DNA of 64,000 bases from positions 619,001 to 683,000 of the forward strand of contig JAZGTH010000032.1 of the NCBI GenBank assembly GCA_036877525.1, in the 5' to 3' direction. Position 1 is the first letter of the stretch; each line of letters starts with the position of its first letter. Origin of the DNA: Chromobotia macracanthus (Eukaryota; Chordata; Actinopteri; Cypriniformes; Botiidae). Below the pieces are notes generated by a model. The model did no database searches. It worked only from the letters and a program-made list of their open reading frames with translations, and was not told the DNA's origin. This document shows positions 9,860 to 22,600 of this stretch, one piece after another. Position numbers and translations under genes: made by a program.

Positions 9860-10330
9860 TGTCAATATTATTAATCGGCTAATTAATAATATTGACATGT
9901 TTCCCAACTTCGCAGACTGTGTGCAAGAGACAGGGATAAATATCTCTCCGTTGATTAACACAATCGCTCAACATGTTGAGGGACTAAAACAACAATTCAG
10001 GCATTATTTCACTGAAGATTTCAGTTAATTTGCTTGGGTCAGAGATCCCTTCAGTTGCCCAGGAAAAGACCTTCCAGTTGACATGGGGGAGCAGTTGAGA
10101 GTGATGTCTGAATATCCTCAGTTATCTGACACAGCTGTAAAATTAATTCGCCTCAATCTATCTGTGCGAGGCCAGGTTTTCAAAATTGATGGCTTTAAAA
10201 ACAAAGTAGCGAAATCGGCTCCAGGTGGAGAATGACCTAAGGCTTGCTCAGTCCAACACTGAACCGCGAATTGCGCTTCTTTGTTAAAAGAAGCAAGCAC
10301 AGGTGTCCCACTGATTGATTTAATGATGCC
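9860..10330 (+). pseudogene. hAT-type (ZBED/FAM200-like) transposase C-terminal remnant
   Basis: Plus-strand frames give VEGLKQQFRHYFTED, a WVRDPF block, then KNKVAKS followed by LQVENDLRLAQSNTEPRIALL (10210-10280). This resembles the end of domesticated hAT-like ZBED5/FAM200 proteins, where HL--L---F--YF, W-RNPF and RLQVE-DLR-ALS-TEPRI blocks follow one another. Stops and frame changes make it a relic; no N-terminal half is seen. Confidence 0.6.
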
Positions 10331-10900
10331 ATGGCTAACGAGAAACAGACGTGCCCTGTGTCCCAATTTGGACAAAATCAACAATAAATAGTATTGAATA
10401 GTACTTAGGGTGGATAGTATGCGACTGCTTGTAGAATGCAATGAACGAATGAAATTCGTAAAATAATACATCGTACACGTAAAATAATACTTGCACGTTA
10501 TTTAGAGTTTACACATTACAATCTACAGGCTACTTTAAGTTCTCTTGTTCAAAGTAGTTACAATTTTTAGAAACATTCTTGATCATTTTTGGCCACGTTC
10601 CTATCTAGCTATCAGTCCTTTTATATAGTTTTATAAAACTTAGTTAAGTTTTATAAAACTTAAGTTATTTTAAAAATCATAAAAGTTATGAAAAAGTTTT
10701 TTAAAAAGTACAAAAAGTACAAAAAAGATTGTTAATAGAATGTTAATAAATTGTAATTAAAAAACTACACAGATTACAATTTTACCTCAGATGAGACATG
10801 GTTAAAATCATGGGTATGTGCTGTAATACATTTTACTGCGTTTTTTTCACCTTAGCGTTTTTCAATACTTTAACAGAATACTCTAATAAAACAAAGTATG
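10330..10900. other. AT-rich sequence without recognised features
   Basis: Contains short direct repeats of TTTTATAAAACTTA (about 10625-10665) and oligo-A stretches. No coding frame or repeat family is recognised. Confidence 0.4.
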
Positions 10901-10979
10901 CGTATGCGTTTTAATGACGTGTTATGCGAAAACACGTAACGTCACCATGCAACACAAATTACAGGCACCAGAGGTCACC

Positions 10980-11052
10980 ACGTTAATGCGCATGCGTTTT
11001 ATAGACATGCGAAACGTTGCGCATGCATACGTGAGGTGAAACGTGACGTCAC
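10980..11052 (+). promoter_or_regulatory. CpG-rich promoter-like island with NRF1 and CRE motifs
   Basis: Two NRF1-like palindromes (TGCGCATGCG at 10987-10996, TGCGCATGC at 11018-11026) lie just upstream of a consensus CRE, TGACGTCA (11044-11051). CpG density is far above the surroundings. Such clusters are typical of TATA-less vertebrate promoters. What it would transcribe is unclear: a CAG/GTACGA donor-like site follows at about 11145 and an acceptor-like TTGCCTTCAG at about 11246. It may instead be a LINE 5' end, given the similarity to 9176-9208. Confidence 0.45.
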
Positions 11053-11164
11053 CGTGCTACAATCTGCAGCGAGGGGAACGCCTAGTAAGCCGCTTGAAGG
11101 CGCTGCGGTACGCAAGGAAGGACACTAGAGGACTGTCGCGACAGGTACGACTCATTTATGGCAT

Positions 11165-12150
11165 CACCACTAGCAAACGTGTAATATTATGTGATATTGT
11201 ATATGGTCTAAAACAAATAAGAAATATTTATTTGTTTTGCCTTCAGGTTTCATTATTTAAAATAAGACTTTATTTACAATGACTATTGTGACTGCTGTGT
11301 ATGCCTGTATAATGATATAATACGTTTTATTGAATAAACGTAAAAAAATTATAAAGACTCAATCACAATCACATTTTAGAGACTAATATCACTGCTGTGT
11401 ATGCCCAATGAAGCTGATTTTTAATTAAAATCTAATATTATATTGTGGCAAGAAACTGTGCAGCGTAAACTGTAATTGCCTGTCGTAAAACTCTGAATTC
11501 CTGCCAATGATGTTATTGTTATTACTGATGTTGCTGATGTCATTACTGATTTTCATTTTTGATGTCATTTTTGACATCTCTGGTATCACTATTTATTAAT
11601 AAATACTGTGTAATATTATGTGATGTGTATATTGTCTAAAGTAAATAAGAAATATCGTCTTTTTTGTTTGGCTTTCAGGTTTCACCAATTAAAATAAGAC
11701 TTGAATTACAATGGCTATTGTGACAGCCATGTATGCCTATGATGCTGATATAATGTATATTTTAATGAATTAAAGGGAAGTAATTTTAAATAAAAAATTA
11801 TAAATTTTGTATGAACTTGTATATTGTTTAATGGAAAATGATGTGTTCTTTATTATGACTGCTGTGTATGCCAAAGGATGATAACATAACGTGTTTAATG
11901 ACTAAAGGTAAAAAAGTAAAAAAGATGTATTGTTTTGTTGGAATACAAATTTTAACATTATGCTACAATCACATTTTATGAACTAATATCACTGGTATGT
12001 ATTGTGGCAACGTCCAAAATCCAATGGAGGAAGTAATGCCTTCCCGAGCCAACTGGGAAAATGATCAGCTTGTCAAGATCAGGAACGTTGAATAATTGTA
12101 AAATACTGAATACATTTGTGTAGCGTAAACTATAAACAAATCAATACAGT
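11165..12150 (+). repeat. imperfect tandem duplication, about 450-550 bp units
   Basis: The series GTAATATTATGTGAT, AAATAAGAAATAT, TTCAGGTTTCA, AATAAGACTT and GTGACTGCTGTGTATGCC at 11179-11310 recurs at 11610-11735. A later pair (CACATTTTAGAGACTAATATC at 11370, CACATTTTATGAACTAATATC at 11970; ATTGTGGCAA; GTAGCGTAAACT) recurs in the same order. A 15-bp word ACTGCTGTGTATGCC appears at least three times, with one further variant. No open frame exists. Confidence 0.65.
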
Positions 12151-12730
12151 AAAGTGACGTGCAGTCCGTGTATTCTGAACATTACGGTACTCCGGAAACT
12201 CCTTTAAAATTGTAATGCACTACTGCCATCTCGAGGCTGTAAAAGAAATAACTACTTATCCGCATATTCCCTTTAACTCGTTAACTATTTTTTCATATAG
12301 TAATAGTAATTACTTTCAAAACCAACTACCTATTACTAAACACTCATAACAACACTAACAAATATTTATCATTTTAACTTTTGGTCACGTGTTTAGGCTT
12401 GTTCAGTAATTATTACATTTAGAGTATTGTCCTACACTTGGCTATTATATATATATATATATATTCAAACTGTTATTAAATATCTTCTGTCTTAAAAACA
12501 TGGAAATTAGATATAAAGATGGTGTTTAAAGATTCATTCAGCAACATGATTGTATTCGATATATATTTGTGATTAATATGTATACAGTACATATTTCGTG
12601 TTCCGGGTCTACACTCCAATCCAGTTAGTGGCGGTATTGCTAGTGTGCCAACCACCAATAAGCGCACAAGAAACAGATGAAGACTTGATCGAGTCACTTC
12701 GTCTAGGCTTCGCTTCGATTCAGTTGAACC
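12150..12730. other. non-coding sequence upstream of the AC microsatellite
   Basis: AT-rich, with an alternating TA run at 12445-12464. No gene or known repeat is recognised. Confidence 0.4.
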
Positions 12731-12835
<105 letters not shown>

Positions 12836-12839
12836 CCCA

Positions 12840-13370
12840 CATTAATCCGCCTTTTGTATGTAGTGTATAGTGGGATTATACCTTGTGTTTGTATTTATAT
12901 TCGTTGGTCTAAAGTATCTAGTCAAATGCCCGCAAACCTAATTGAGTCGATCTGATTACATGAAGTTACTACTAAACTTAAGGTCGGTAATAGGCTAGCT
13001 GTTTGACCAAAAAAAAACATTGTGTTACATTGTTTTTTATTTTTTGAAATATAAATTTATTTTGGCCTGCAAAAAGTCTAAGAAAATGTAAAAATGTGAT
13101 TTTCTAAGCATTTCTTTCTAGCTAGGTTGGTACAATATATTAACATGTTTTGTTCTAAGTCTCGTTTTCTTTGCTTCCTGCAACTCAAAAGCTGTAGGAA
13201 ATATTTCTCTGTGTAACATTTATGTTTTTGTACTTTTATTGTTGTAACTGGGTTTTGTACCCCTGACGCTTTTACATGACGTGACAATTTAGTGCTTTTT
13301 TTGTTTAGAAGCCTTTATTCAACTCAGAGTCGACTCAGATGACTCACCAAAGTTTCGAATGAGCTTTCCG
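12840..13370. other. spacer before the utp18 promoter
   Basis: AT-rich, with a poly-A run near 13010. No coding signal or repeat family is recognised. Confidence 0.4.
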
Positions 13371-13377
13371 ATCAATA

Positions 13378-13402
13378 GCGGAAGTTCAGTTCAGTTCACG
13401 TG
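13378..13402 (+). promoter_or_regulatory. utp18 proximal promoter: ETS site and E-box
   Basis: GCGGAAGT (13378-13385), an ETS/GABP-type site, is followed by the perfect E-box CACGTG (13397-13402), 78-102 bp upstream of the utp18 ATG. No TATA box is evident. ETS sites and MYC-type E-boxes are common at ribosome-biogenesis genes. Function here is inferred from position and motif. Confidence 0.5.
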
Positions 13403-13479
13403 TTCGGACTTACGCTGCTGTGTGCTGTGACCGTTTATTGTAATCACTAATAGGTTGAGATTGTTGACTTTTGGTCATT

Positions 13480-13689
13480 ATGGACTCGTCAAAGCTTTTG
13501 GTCAGAAAACAGAGAAAGAACACGAAGCGGCGTTTGAGCGAGAAGTCGGAGCCCGTGGCAGATGAGCGCTGTAAAAAACAGACGCACGCAGCCCTGTGCG
13601 CTACATTAGGCGAGGAGGACGCGTCTGTCCGGGTGCTGGAAGAGCTGGTGTTCGGCGCGGAGGAGCGGTTGGCGGAGCAGCTCACTGAG
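13480..13689 (+). CDS. utp18: utp18 exon 1 (residues 1-70)
   Basis: ATG at 13480 begins MDSSKLLVRKQRK. An in-frame TTG codon lies nine bases upstream, but no ATG precedes it. The exon ends LAEQLTE in phase 0 at GAG/GTTCAT, a weak donor (positions +3 to +6 off consensus). Confidence 0.88.
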
Positions 13690-16600
13690 GTTCATCTCAC
13701 CATCATCATTTCTGTCTGTCTGTGTGTGTGCATGTGGGTGTTGATGGATCATAGATGTTCTTCTCATAATAAGACTTCTCTAGCATAATAATGTAGCTTC
13801 AGTGTGATTAGAAATTTATCTAAAGTGAATCCAGATGATCTGAGTTATAAAAATGCAGAAGACGTTGTCAGTGTATCACGGTTAAGTGAATTAATTTATT
13901 AAGAACTACAGCCTTCATCTGGTAGTCGAAATGATTGATCATTGGGATGTACTTACACAAGGCACGGTTGCTTTGAACCGAGCATGCTTGTCCTTCGTCC
14001 CCCGCTGGCCTACACTTGCACTTAAAGTTCCGAGCCGGAGTACCGCTTACGTTATTGACGATGCAACTTTTTGTTTTGAAGAAAAGCACTTTTGCTAATA
14101 CATTACGTAATAATTTTATCATTTATGCCGCGTAGCGATTTTCACTTGATCATACAGCAAATATTATAAGATTATTACGGAGACAGCTGACTTCCCAGCT
14201 AACAATTTTACGTTATAAAAACGTTTCCGTAACGTTCCCATTAAGTTATAAAAACGTTATTGTTTGGTTATAAGAACGTTATTCAAAACATAATTAGAAC
14301 ATTCAATTCACTTATTATATAAATGTTCTCATTGTTTTTCTAAGACTATAAAAACGCTTTTAAAAACAACATTCCCTTCACTTAAACATTGTAAATGTTT
14401 TTCATCTCTTGAAATGGTAAAATGGAAAGCTAATGATAAAAAACAGCAGGTGGTCAAAGTAAATGTAAGGAAAGAAACACTAGACTATTACTCTCAAGTT
14501 ATTTTTTAAATTAAAAATACTATGTTTCCGGTTCTTTTAAAATAGCCCTTTTTCCCCCAAGATGAGTCAAGACCAGAACATATAGATGATTGATTAAATC
14601 AAAATAAAATGTGCAACAAGAAGTATGGATTTCACATTATTGAACAAAATCAATGACATACTATGAATCAATTAAATGGATACTCTATTGTAATACACAG
14701 CTTAACGTTTGGTTTAATCAGTACTTCATTAAACAATATGAAAACACATTAAACAGAAAAACAAAACAGAACCAATTAATAACTTTTAAAAAAGATTTTT
14801 AAATAAACATGTTTGAATTTATACAAAATATACAAAAGAGATATAAGAAATTAAAGAACACCCATGAATAAGGTATGTATATAACAGTAATTTTATGAAA
14901 GCACCTTAAACATTAAAATCTAAAACATAAGAATATCAGCTATACATGACAATCGTTTTTCATGATGGAGTCATTGACATCTCAATCCATGTCAGTTTCA
15001 AGCATCGGGCCATCAGACTCTACTTAAGGTTGAGAGCAACTCAGCAGATACTGCAAGGACAAAAAGAACAGTGTTGTATTTAAGTGTGGTGAGATTTAGT
15101 ATAAAGATCTTATTAAAAAAATATTGGGGTGAATAAAAAAATCCTCAATTGTATAGCCAAAGTTTTGTGTGTATTTTTTTAATGCTTCAGCATGATGAAT
15201 TAATGATTATTCTGAGTTATGCATAGGTGTTTTTTTAAAAATAGTATTTGTATTTAATAAGTACCACTAATTATTACTGCATCAAAATGATTATGAAATG
15301 AAAAATAGTTTTAAAGTACAGTGCTTAATGTTAATGTTAATAAAGTGTTAATGAATCTTTGAAACAGAGCAAATTACTTTTTATGAATGACTTAATGAAT
15401 CGGTGATTCACCTAATTTGTAAAGACAGATTTATTCAGAAAAGACACCAAAACTGCATTCTTGCTCATGTCATATTGTAGAACTACCAGGAGCATTTTTG
15501 CCTGCATATCTTTAAATTTCTAAGCAGTATGTATATTAAAATATCTTTAGTACAGTGCTTCTTAATACATCAGATAACAGCCTCAGATAACCCCTCCTTC
15601 CCCTCTGCATATTTTGGCCGGCTGTCTTATTAAATAGACTTGATTCAGATCATCAGCTCGTTAAAAGAGCATGAACTGTGTTCCGATTGACAGCGTCATC
15701 CCTACACAGTGTTCAATGCTTCCTACAATCCGTGCATGGGAAATCCATTCAAATTTACTTCACTTCGGAACATTCATTCATGGATTTGCGCATTCATGGC
15801 AAGCAACGCTAACATTTTAACTATAGTGATTAGTCATTAATTATATATTGACTGAATAAATATAGAAATATCACTTCTGTGGGGTGCAAATGTAAGTGTT
15901 TGATTTGTTTAGCTCAAATGGTGTTCAAGTTTAATGGATTTAATTGGGTTCAATACTGTATAACAATGAGATTAATAAGATATTATCATAATTTCAACTG
16001 TATTCCTTAGTACACATACTAAATACTGCAGCAACAGCCCTGTGAACGGCGGCAGCAGTTTTCTAGAAAATTCAATTACACTGTTGATCTACTTATAACT
16101 TCTTATAACATCTGTTGCAAAACTAAGCTAATCAACATTGTGATAATATTTTATTCATACAATCAACAAAATTCACCAAACTTACCTAAAAGCCGCTGTC
16201 GCTCGGAGTCTTCCGTTGTGTGTCCTGCTGTGTTTGATACACATGTATACTGTACAAAACCATGCCCATCCTACCACATTAAAAACGTATTTAAATTAAA
16301 ATAAAAATTAATATTTACTTTTCAAAGATATTTTATTCATATGCATTCTATAGTGGACACCAGGAAAAAAACACATGGAAGGCATGTATATGAGCAAAAA
16401 AAAAAGTTTTTTTTATTCAACAGCCAATTTCTTTAACCAAACATTGTGTAAAGATGATTCTCACCTTCTGAAAGATACTGATTTGATATACTCTTTTGAT
16501 TTGATATATTAGAACATTCTTTACAACCTCAAGCACAGAAAAATTACGCCAGTTAGAATGTTCATGTTCATACACCTAAATACCAAAAATGTTAATTGAT

Positions 16601-19600
16601 AATGAGGTAATATTTGAATTATTATTTTTCATTATACTCTTCCTCAGACATCCCCCAGAACATAAGTTTTTATTTTAATGTTTTTAGAACATTCCACTAA
16701 CAACACAATGATAACGGTTTTATGCTAACATTTTTAAAATGTTCCACTGACGTTAGCAATAAGTTCTTGCAAACGTTTTTAGAATGTTGGCAGATGGAGT
16801 TAAGAAAACGTTCTACTAACGTTATTGCAAGAACTTATTGCTAAGTTTTTTGATAACTTTGAGAGAATCTTTAGAGAACATTGGCCAAAATTACAAAAAC
16901 GTTCCCTGTTAGCTGGGTTGGAGCAATTTGCAACATTACTCGTAAACTACCTCTCCTTTGAACATGGATTGGTTGTCGGTGCCAGACAGACACCCATCTG
17001 CTAGGATTTTCACACACAACCATCTCTAAGGTTTACAGAGAATGGTCCGAAAAAGAGAAAATATCCAGTGAGTTGCAGGTGTGTGGACAAAAGTGCCTTG
17101 TTGATGTCAGAGGAAAATCGGCAGACTGGTTAGAAATGATAGAAAGGCAACAGTCAAATAACCACTTGTTACAACCAAGGTATGCAACATGTCGAACCTT
17201 GAAGCAGATGGGCTATAGCAGCAGAAGACCACACTGGGTGCCGCTCCTGTCAGCTAAGAACAGGAAACAGAGGCTACATTTCGTACAGGCTCACCAAAAT
17301 TGGACAATAGAAGATTGTAAAAACACTTTGGGCCCCTTAGTACCAATTGAGCATTATTTAAATGCCACAGCCTACCTGAGTATTATTGCTGACCATGTCC
17401 ATCCTTGTGGCCCAACCACGAAAAGCTTGGTGCCCTCTATGTTTTTGTCTGGAATGTGAGACTAGCAGAAGGTCTTAGACTACAGCATATTGATACAGCA
17501 ATTCAGATACACAGATGAGGGCTTGATTTTGTAAGAATTTATATATAAATAAGAGAATTTAAAAATTGATCCTGAATTGAATAGGCAGCCAATGGAGAGA
17601 CCTCAATATTGGAGGATGTGGTTGCTTTCATGACTATTACAAAGAAATCTAGTAGCTGCATTTTGGACCAGTTGAAGGTGAGCAGTTTGTAACTTAGAAA
17701 TACTGCAGTATAGTGAGTTTCAGTAATCCAAGTGTGAAGTAATAAAAGCATGAACAGCCATCTCTAGAGATTTGTGATTCAAAAAGTGTTTAAGCCAGAA
17801 AAGATAAAAGCCGAAACCAGTTACAGAGGAAATATGTTTGTCAATATATTTCCATGTGAAGGTGTAAAAGCAGATAGGCTACACAGATCTAAGCTTGTAG
17901 ATTGAGAATTATAAGTGGGACCAAAAACGACTACATAATCTTAACACAAGAAATATTTTGTGAACCTGAACTTATGTGTATGCAAGATATAGATGGATAT
18001 TTTATAGATATTTTAGTCATGATGGGCTATATCTGACAAACTGATAAAATCTGATAACTTTTTTCATGAGGGCTGGGGATTTCATGCAAAGTGGATGATG
18101 AGCTGGACGAGTTCGAAAAAGTCTTCAGAAAAGGAGAACTGTGGAAAAACAAAATGAGAAACACTACTTAAAGCCATATGAAATTTTTGACCAATAGGTG
18201 ACACAGTCACCAAGATTTTATGAGATGGTCAAGATGTTGTGACAATGACACCTATAAAGCTTTAACTCAATGCACAAAAGTTTTGAAAAAATACAGCCTG
18301 AAATGTATTTAATATGTAAAATGTAAAAATGAATAAATGTAATACACAGTCCAGTTTTCGCCTCTGGAGACTCAACACTTTGCTACTTTCAGAAGAAGCT
18401 TTTACTAAATTCATCTCTTCTGAGATTACATCATTTCTTGCGATTAACCAAATGTCAGAGATGTCTTCTTTAACTATATGGGAGTCACTAAAGGTATACT
18501 TACGGGCCAGATAATTTCATATTGTGCAAATAAAAATAACACTGCACGCCTTAAAGAGCTGATGGATGAAATACTAAATCTATACAGGCTAAATAGTCAT
18601 ATGCCCTCTGCAAATATAATAAAAAAGCGTATATTACTGCAGACCGAATTTGATCTCTTATCAACACGGCAGGCTGAGGCTGAGAATCTCATCTCTAAAT
18701 CACGACGCATGTTATGAACATGGGGAAAAGACAGGGCGTATACTTGTGCATCAGCTAAAGCAAAGGACTGGTTATCAGACCATTCCTGCAATCAATGATG
18801 AGCAGGGCCTAAAAAATATTGATAGCTTAAAGATTAATTCCTGTTTCCAAAATTTCTACCAGTCACTGTACACCTCTGAGACGTATGAGGACCCACCCTC
18901 ACTAGAGTTTTTTTTTAAATGTACGGGTCCCCTCCTTAGACCAGAGTTGACTGCTGAACTGGGGGAGAACCTCACTGTTGAAGAGGTAACATTAGCAATT
19001 AGATCTATGCAAAGCGGCAAATCACAGGGGCTGGACGGTTTCCCAACATATTTCTTTAAAAAATTCTCCAATTAGCTCTCTCCTTTATTGTTATCAGTTT
19101 TTGAAAAATCGCTTCTTCAAACCATGCATCAGGCAGTTATTTCTTTAATCCTCAAAAAAGATAAGAACCCTCTCGATTGCAGCTCAGTCCGTCCAATCTC
19201 CCTTCTTAACACCGATGCCAAAGTTCTGGCTAAGGTTCTTGCATGTCCTTTGGAAAGGGTTCTACCCTCTGTTATATCTTCTGATCAGATGGGTTTTTAT
19301 TAAAAACCATTACTCTTTCTCTACCATCAGACGACTTTTGAATATTCTTTATGGCCCCTCTCCACCCCAGTGGGGGTTATCTTTTCGACACATTGGGGAG
19401 GTTTGGATTTGGCCATAAGTTTATATCTTGGATCAGACTTCTATACATGTTTCCGTTGGCTGCCGTACACACCAACAATATATCCACTTACTTTGAGCTT
19501 CAACGCGGCACGAGACGGGTCTCCTTTATCCCCAGTTTTATTCGCAGTTGCAATGGAACCACTTGCTCTAGCTCTGAGACAAAGAGCTGACATCAAGGGT

Positions 19601-22600
19601 ATTCAGCGGGCAGGACTGGAACATAAGGTGTCACTGTATATGGATGATTTGTTATTATATTTGTCACATCAACTCTCAAGTATTGTCAAATTGATGAATA
19701 TACTTACAGAATTTGGCAAAATATCTGGCTATAAAGTCAATATTCAGAAAAGTGAATTAATGCTGTTGGTGATGGGGCTACTTTGTCATCTCTAGGCTCA
19801 GTTCCTTTTAAATTTAGCCCTAGCAGATTGAAAGTACCTTGGGTTACACATAAATATAAAGATTTATATGTGGCCAATTATCAGTCTCTCTTATCCAGTC
19901 TGGAGCAAGATCTTGAACGCTGGGACCATCTGCCTCTCTCATTGGGTGGATGAATTAATATGGTAAAGATGAATGTACTGCCCAAGTTTTTGTATATTTT
20001 TCAGTGTCTTCCTTTTTTTAACAATCTTTCTTCTCCAAACTAAATAATCAGATATCGGCCTTTATTTGGAACAAAAAACACAAATTAAAAAGTATACTGC
20101 AGAGACCTCATACAAAGGGTGGGATGGCACCTCCGAATTTCATGTATTACTATTGGGCAGCCAACATAAGAACACTGCTATACTGGATAAATAATGACAC
20201 AATTGCTCACTGTATTTTGTCATCATCCATATGTCTTAGACATGCTGTAATACAATTCAGAATTGTTTATCGCCTGCACTGGACTAAGGTCAGATTTTCA
20301 AAGATTAAGGTTGACATAGACCTTATATGTGATCGATGTAGGCAGGCTTCTGCCACGCTTCTGCTACACATGTTTTGGACATGTCCAAGGCATATTTTTG
20401 AGACCTTTTCTGGGGTGCTTGGAGAGGTAATAGAACCATCCCCACTTATTGCATTGTTTATTGTCACTTATTGTCATGGTGTGGCCCCAGAGAACACCCC
20501 TCTCAACAAAAGAGAAATTAACATGTTGGCCTTTGGCTGTCTTTTAGAAGGACTCTATTCCAGAAATGGTAGATTTCTAAAAAATATTCAAAATGGCAAA
20601 AAATGTTTATAGATGGTAATGAAATTGGAAGTTTCATATGTTTCGTAGGGTAAGTAATCTGGATTCAGGGGAAAGATGATGATTCTGCTCACATGGTTGC
20701 AAAAATATTCACCAACTTTCCTGTCAACAAATTTGTTACATGACGGTCAGGGTGTGGTCACAATGACACTTGTAAAGTTTCAAGGCAATACAGCAAAGCG
20801 TTGTTGAAACAGTTTCAGAACTTTTTTGGCATCTTGCCATTTTAATGCATTTCACAAGAACCATTTGATTTATCAAAAAGATTTTAATAACATTTTGCCA
20901 GGGGTGTCCTTATAAGCAGTTTTGTTATAACTTTTGGAGCGCTGGCTTCAAACTTTGTAAGTACCTTGACAAACAGGATGATGTTTCATAAAGATTTGCA
21001 ATTACAATAAGAGATTGCATTTTGACACATTTCAAAATGGCCGATACCCAAAATGGCTCACCAAGGAACACTGGATATCGTTTGACTCCTCATTCCTCAA
21101 GGAAGGGATCACACTCATGATTTTAATCAAAAGTTTTCAAAAATTCTATGAAAAATAACCATTTTTCATATCACTGGACCAGAAGGTACTGCTGTGATGA
21201 AACTGCATGCTCCCTTAGGTCATGCCCGTAATGACGTACCAAGTTTCATGTCAATACACAAGTTTTGCGTAGATACAGCCACATCCATTTTTGTGTGCTT
21301 GCTGTGAAATTTGTTGAAGCGGTATATGAGAACAGATGTGTGAATCAAAGAACTTTTAATAACTTTTTGTCATCATTGTCTCCAGATGCTATATACCCAA
21401 TTTTGTTGCAAATTGGACAAACGCTTTGGGAGGGGTTTTCAGAAAATTCGAAATGGCAGAAAAATTTTATGACATAGGGTGCATTGGGATCAGCATGAGC
21501 TATAGAATCAAAGGAAAGAATTTGTATAGAATTTGTTTCTAGGACTGATGAGTCAAAAGTTTTGAGCATAAATACGAGTAAAATTTTGGGCAGTTGGTGG
21601 CATTGGAGGGTTTGAGGTAGAGACACGAAATTTGGTACAGTAAAATTTCAGACGTTCAGTAAAAAAAATTTCAGTAAAATTGTCCTCTATCTGTGTTCAA
21701 TCTCTTATTTTCAAAATGTTGAAAATAATTTTTTTTTTATACTCACTATTTTCAAATTAAAATGTTTATAAATATGATATACAGGATGTTTCATATTTCA
21801 CAGTATGTTTCTAAGTTTGGTTTAACTGTTATCTTGCCCTTTATAGAATAAAGGAGAAAGGTAGTTAATTTAAAATGTAGGTCATTAGTTAACATGGTAA
21901 TTTTTGGTAATGGCATTAATAAAAAGTATTAAATGGCATGTGGGGTCACTTAAAAGGTTCTACATTCAGAAGCATTTTAACCTCATATCTTGATGATAAA
22001 CGTTTCATGTATAGTCATGGCCAAAATTATTGGCACACTTGCAATTCTGTCAGAAAATGTAACACTTCTCTCAGAAAATTGTTGCAGTTGCAAATGTTTT
22101 GGTACTCATGTTTATTTTTTTGTTTGCAATGGAACAACACAAAAAAACAGAAGTAAAATCTGACTTTTGGTAGCATCCCCCTTGGAAAAAATAACTAAAA
22201 TCAATCGCTTCCTGCAACCATGAAGGACTTTCTTACACCTCTCTACTGAAATTTTGGACCACTCTTCTTTTGCAAACACCTCCAGGACATTAAGATTTGA
22301 AGGATGCCTTCTCCCAACTGCTGTTTTGAGGTCTCTCCACATGTGTTCTATGGGATTCAGATCTGCACTCATTGCTGGCCATTTCAGAACTCTCCAGCAC
22401 CATTTCTGAGTGCTTTTTGAAGTGTGTTTCGGGTCATTGTCCTGCTGAAAGACCCGTGACCTCTGGTGGGGACGCAGCTTTCTGACACTGGCCATTACGT
22501 TGAGCCTCAAAATTCTTTGATAATCATCAAATTTCATGATACTGTTCATACAGCATCCAGTGACAGAAGCAGCAAAGCAACCCCAAAACATCTTTGAACC

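Noticed and set aside
13471..13479. Upstream TTG start adding three residues to utp18
   Set aside because: Non-ATG start in a vertebrate gene; ATG at 13480 fits the family start.
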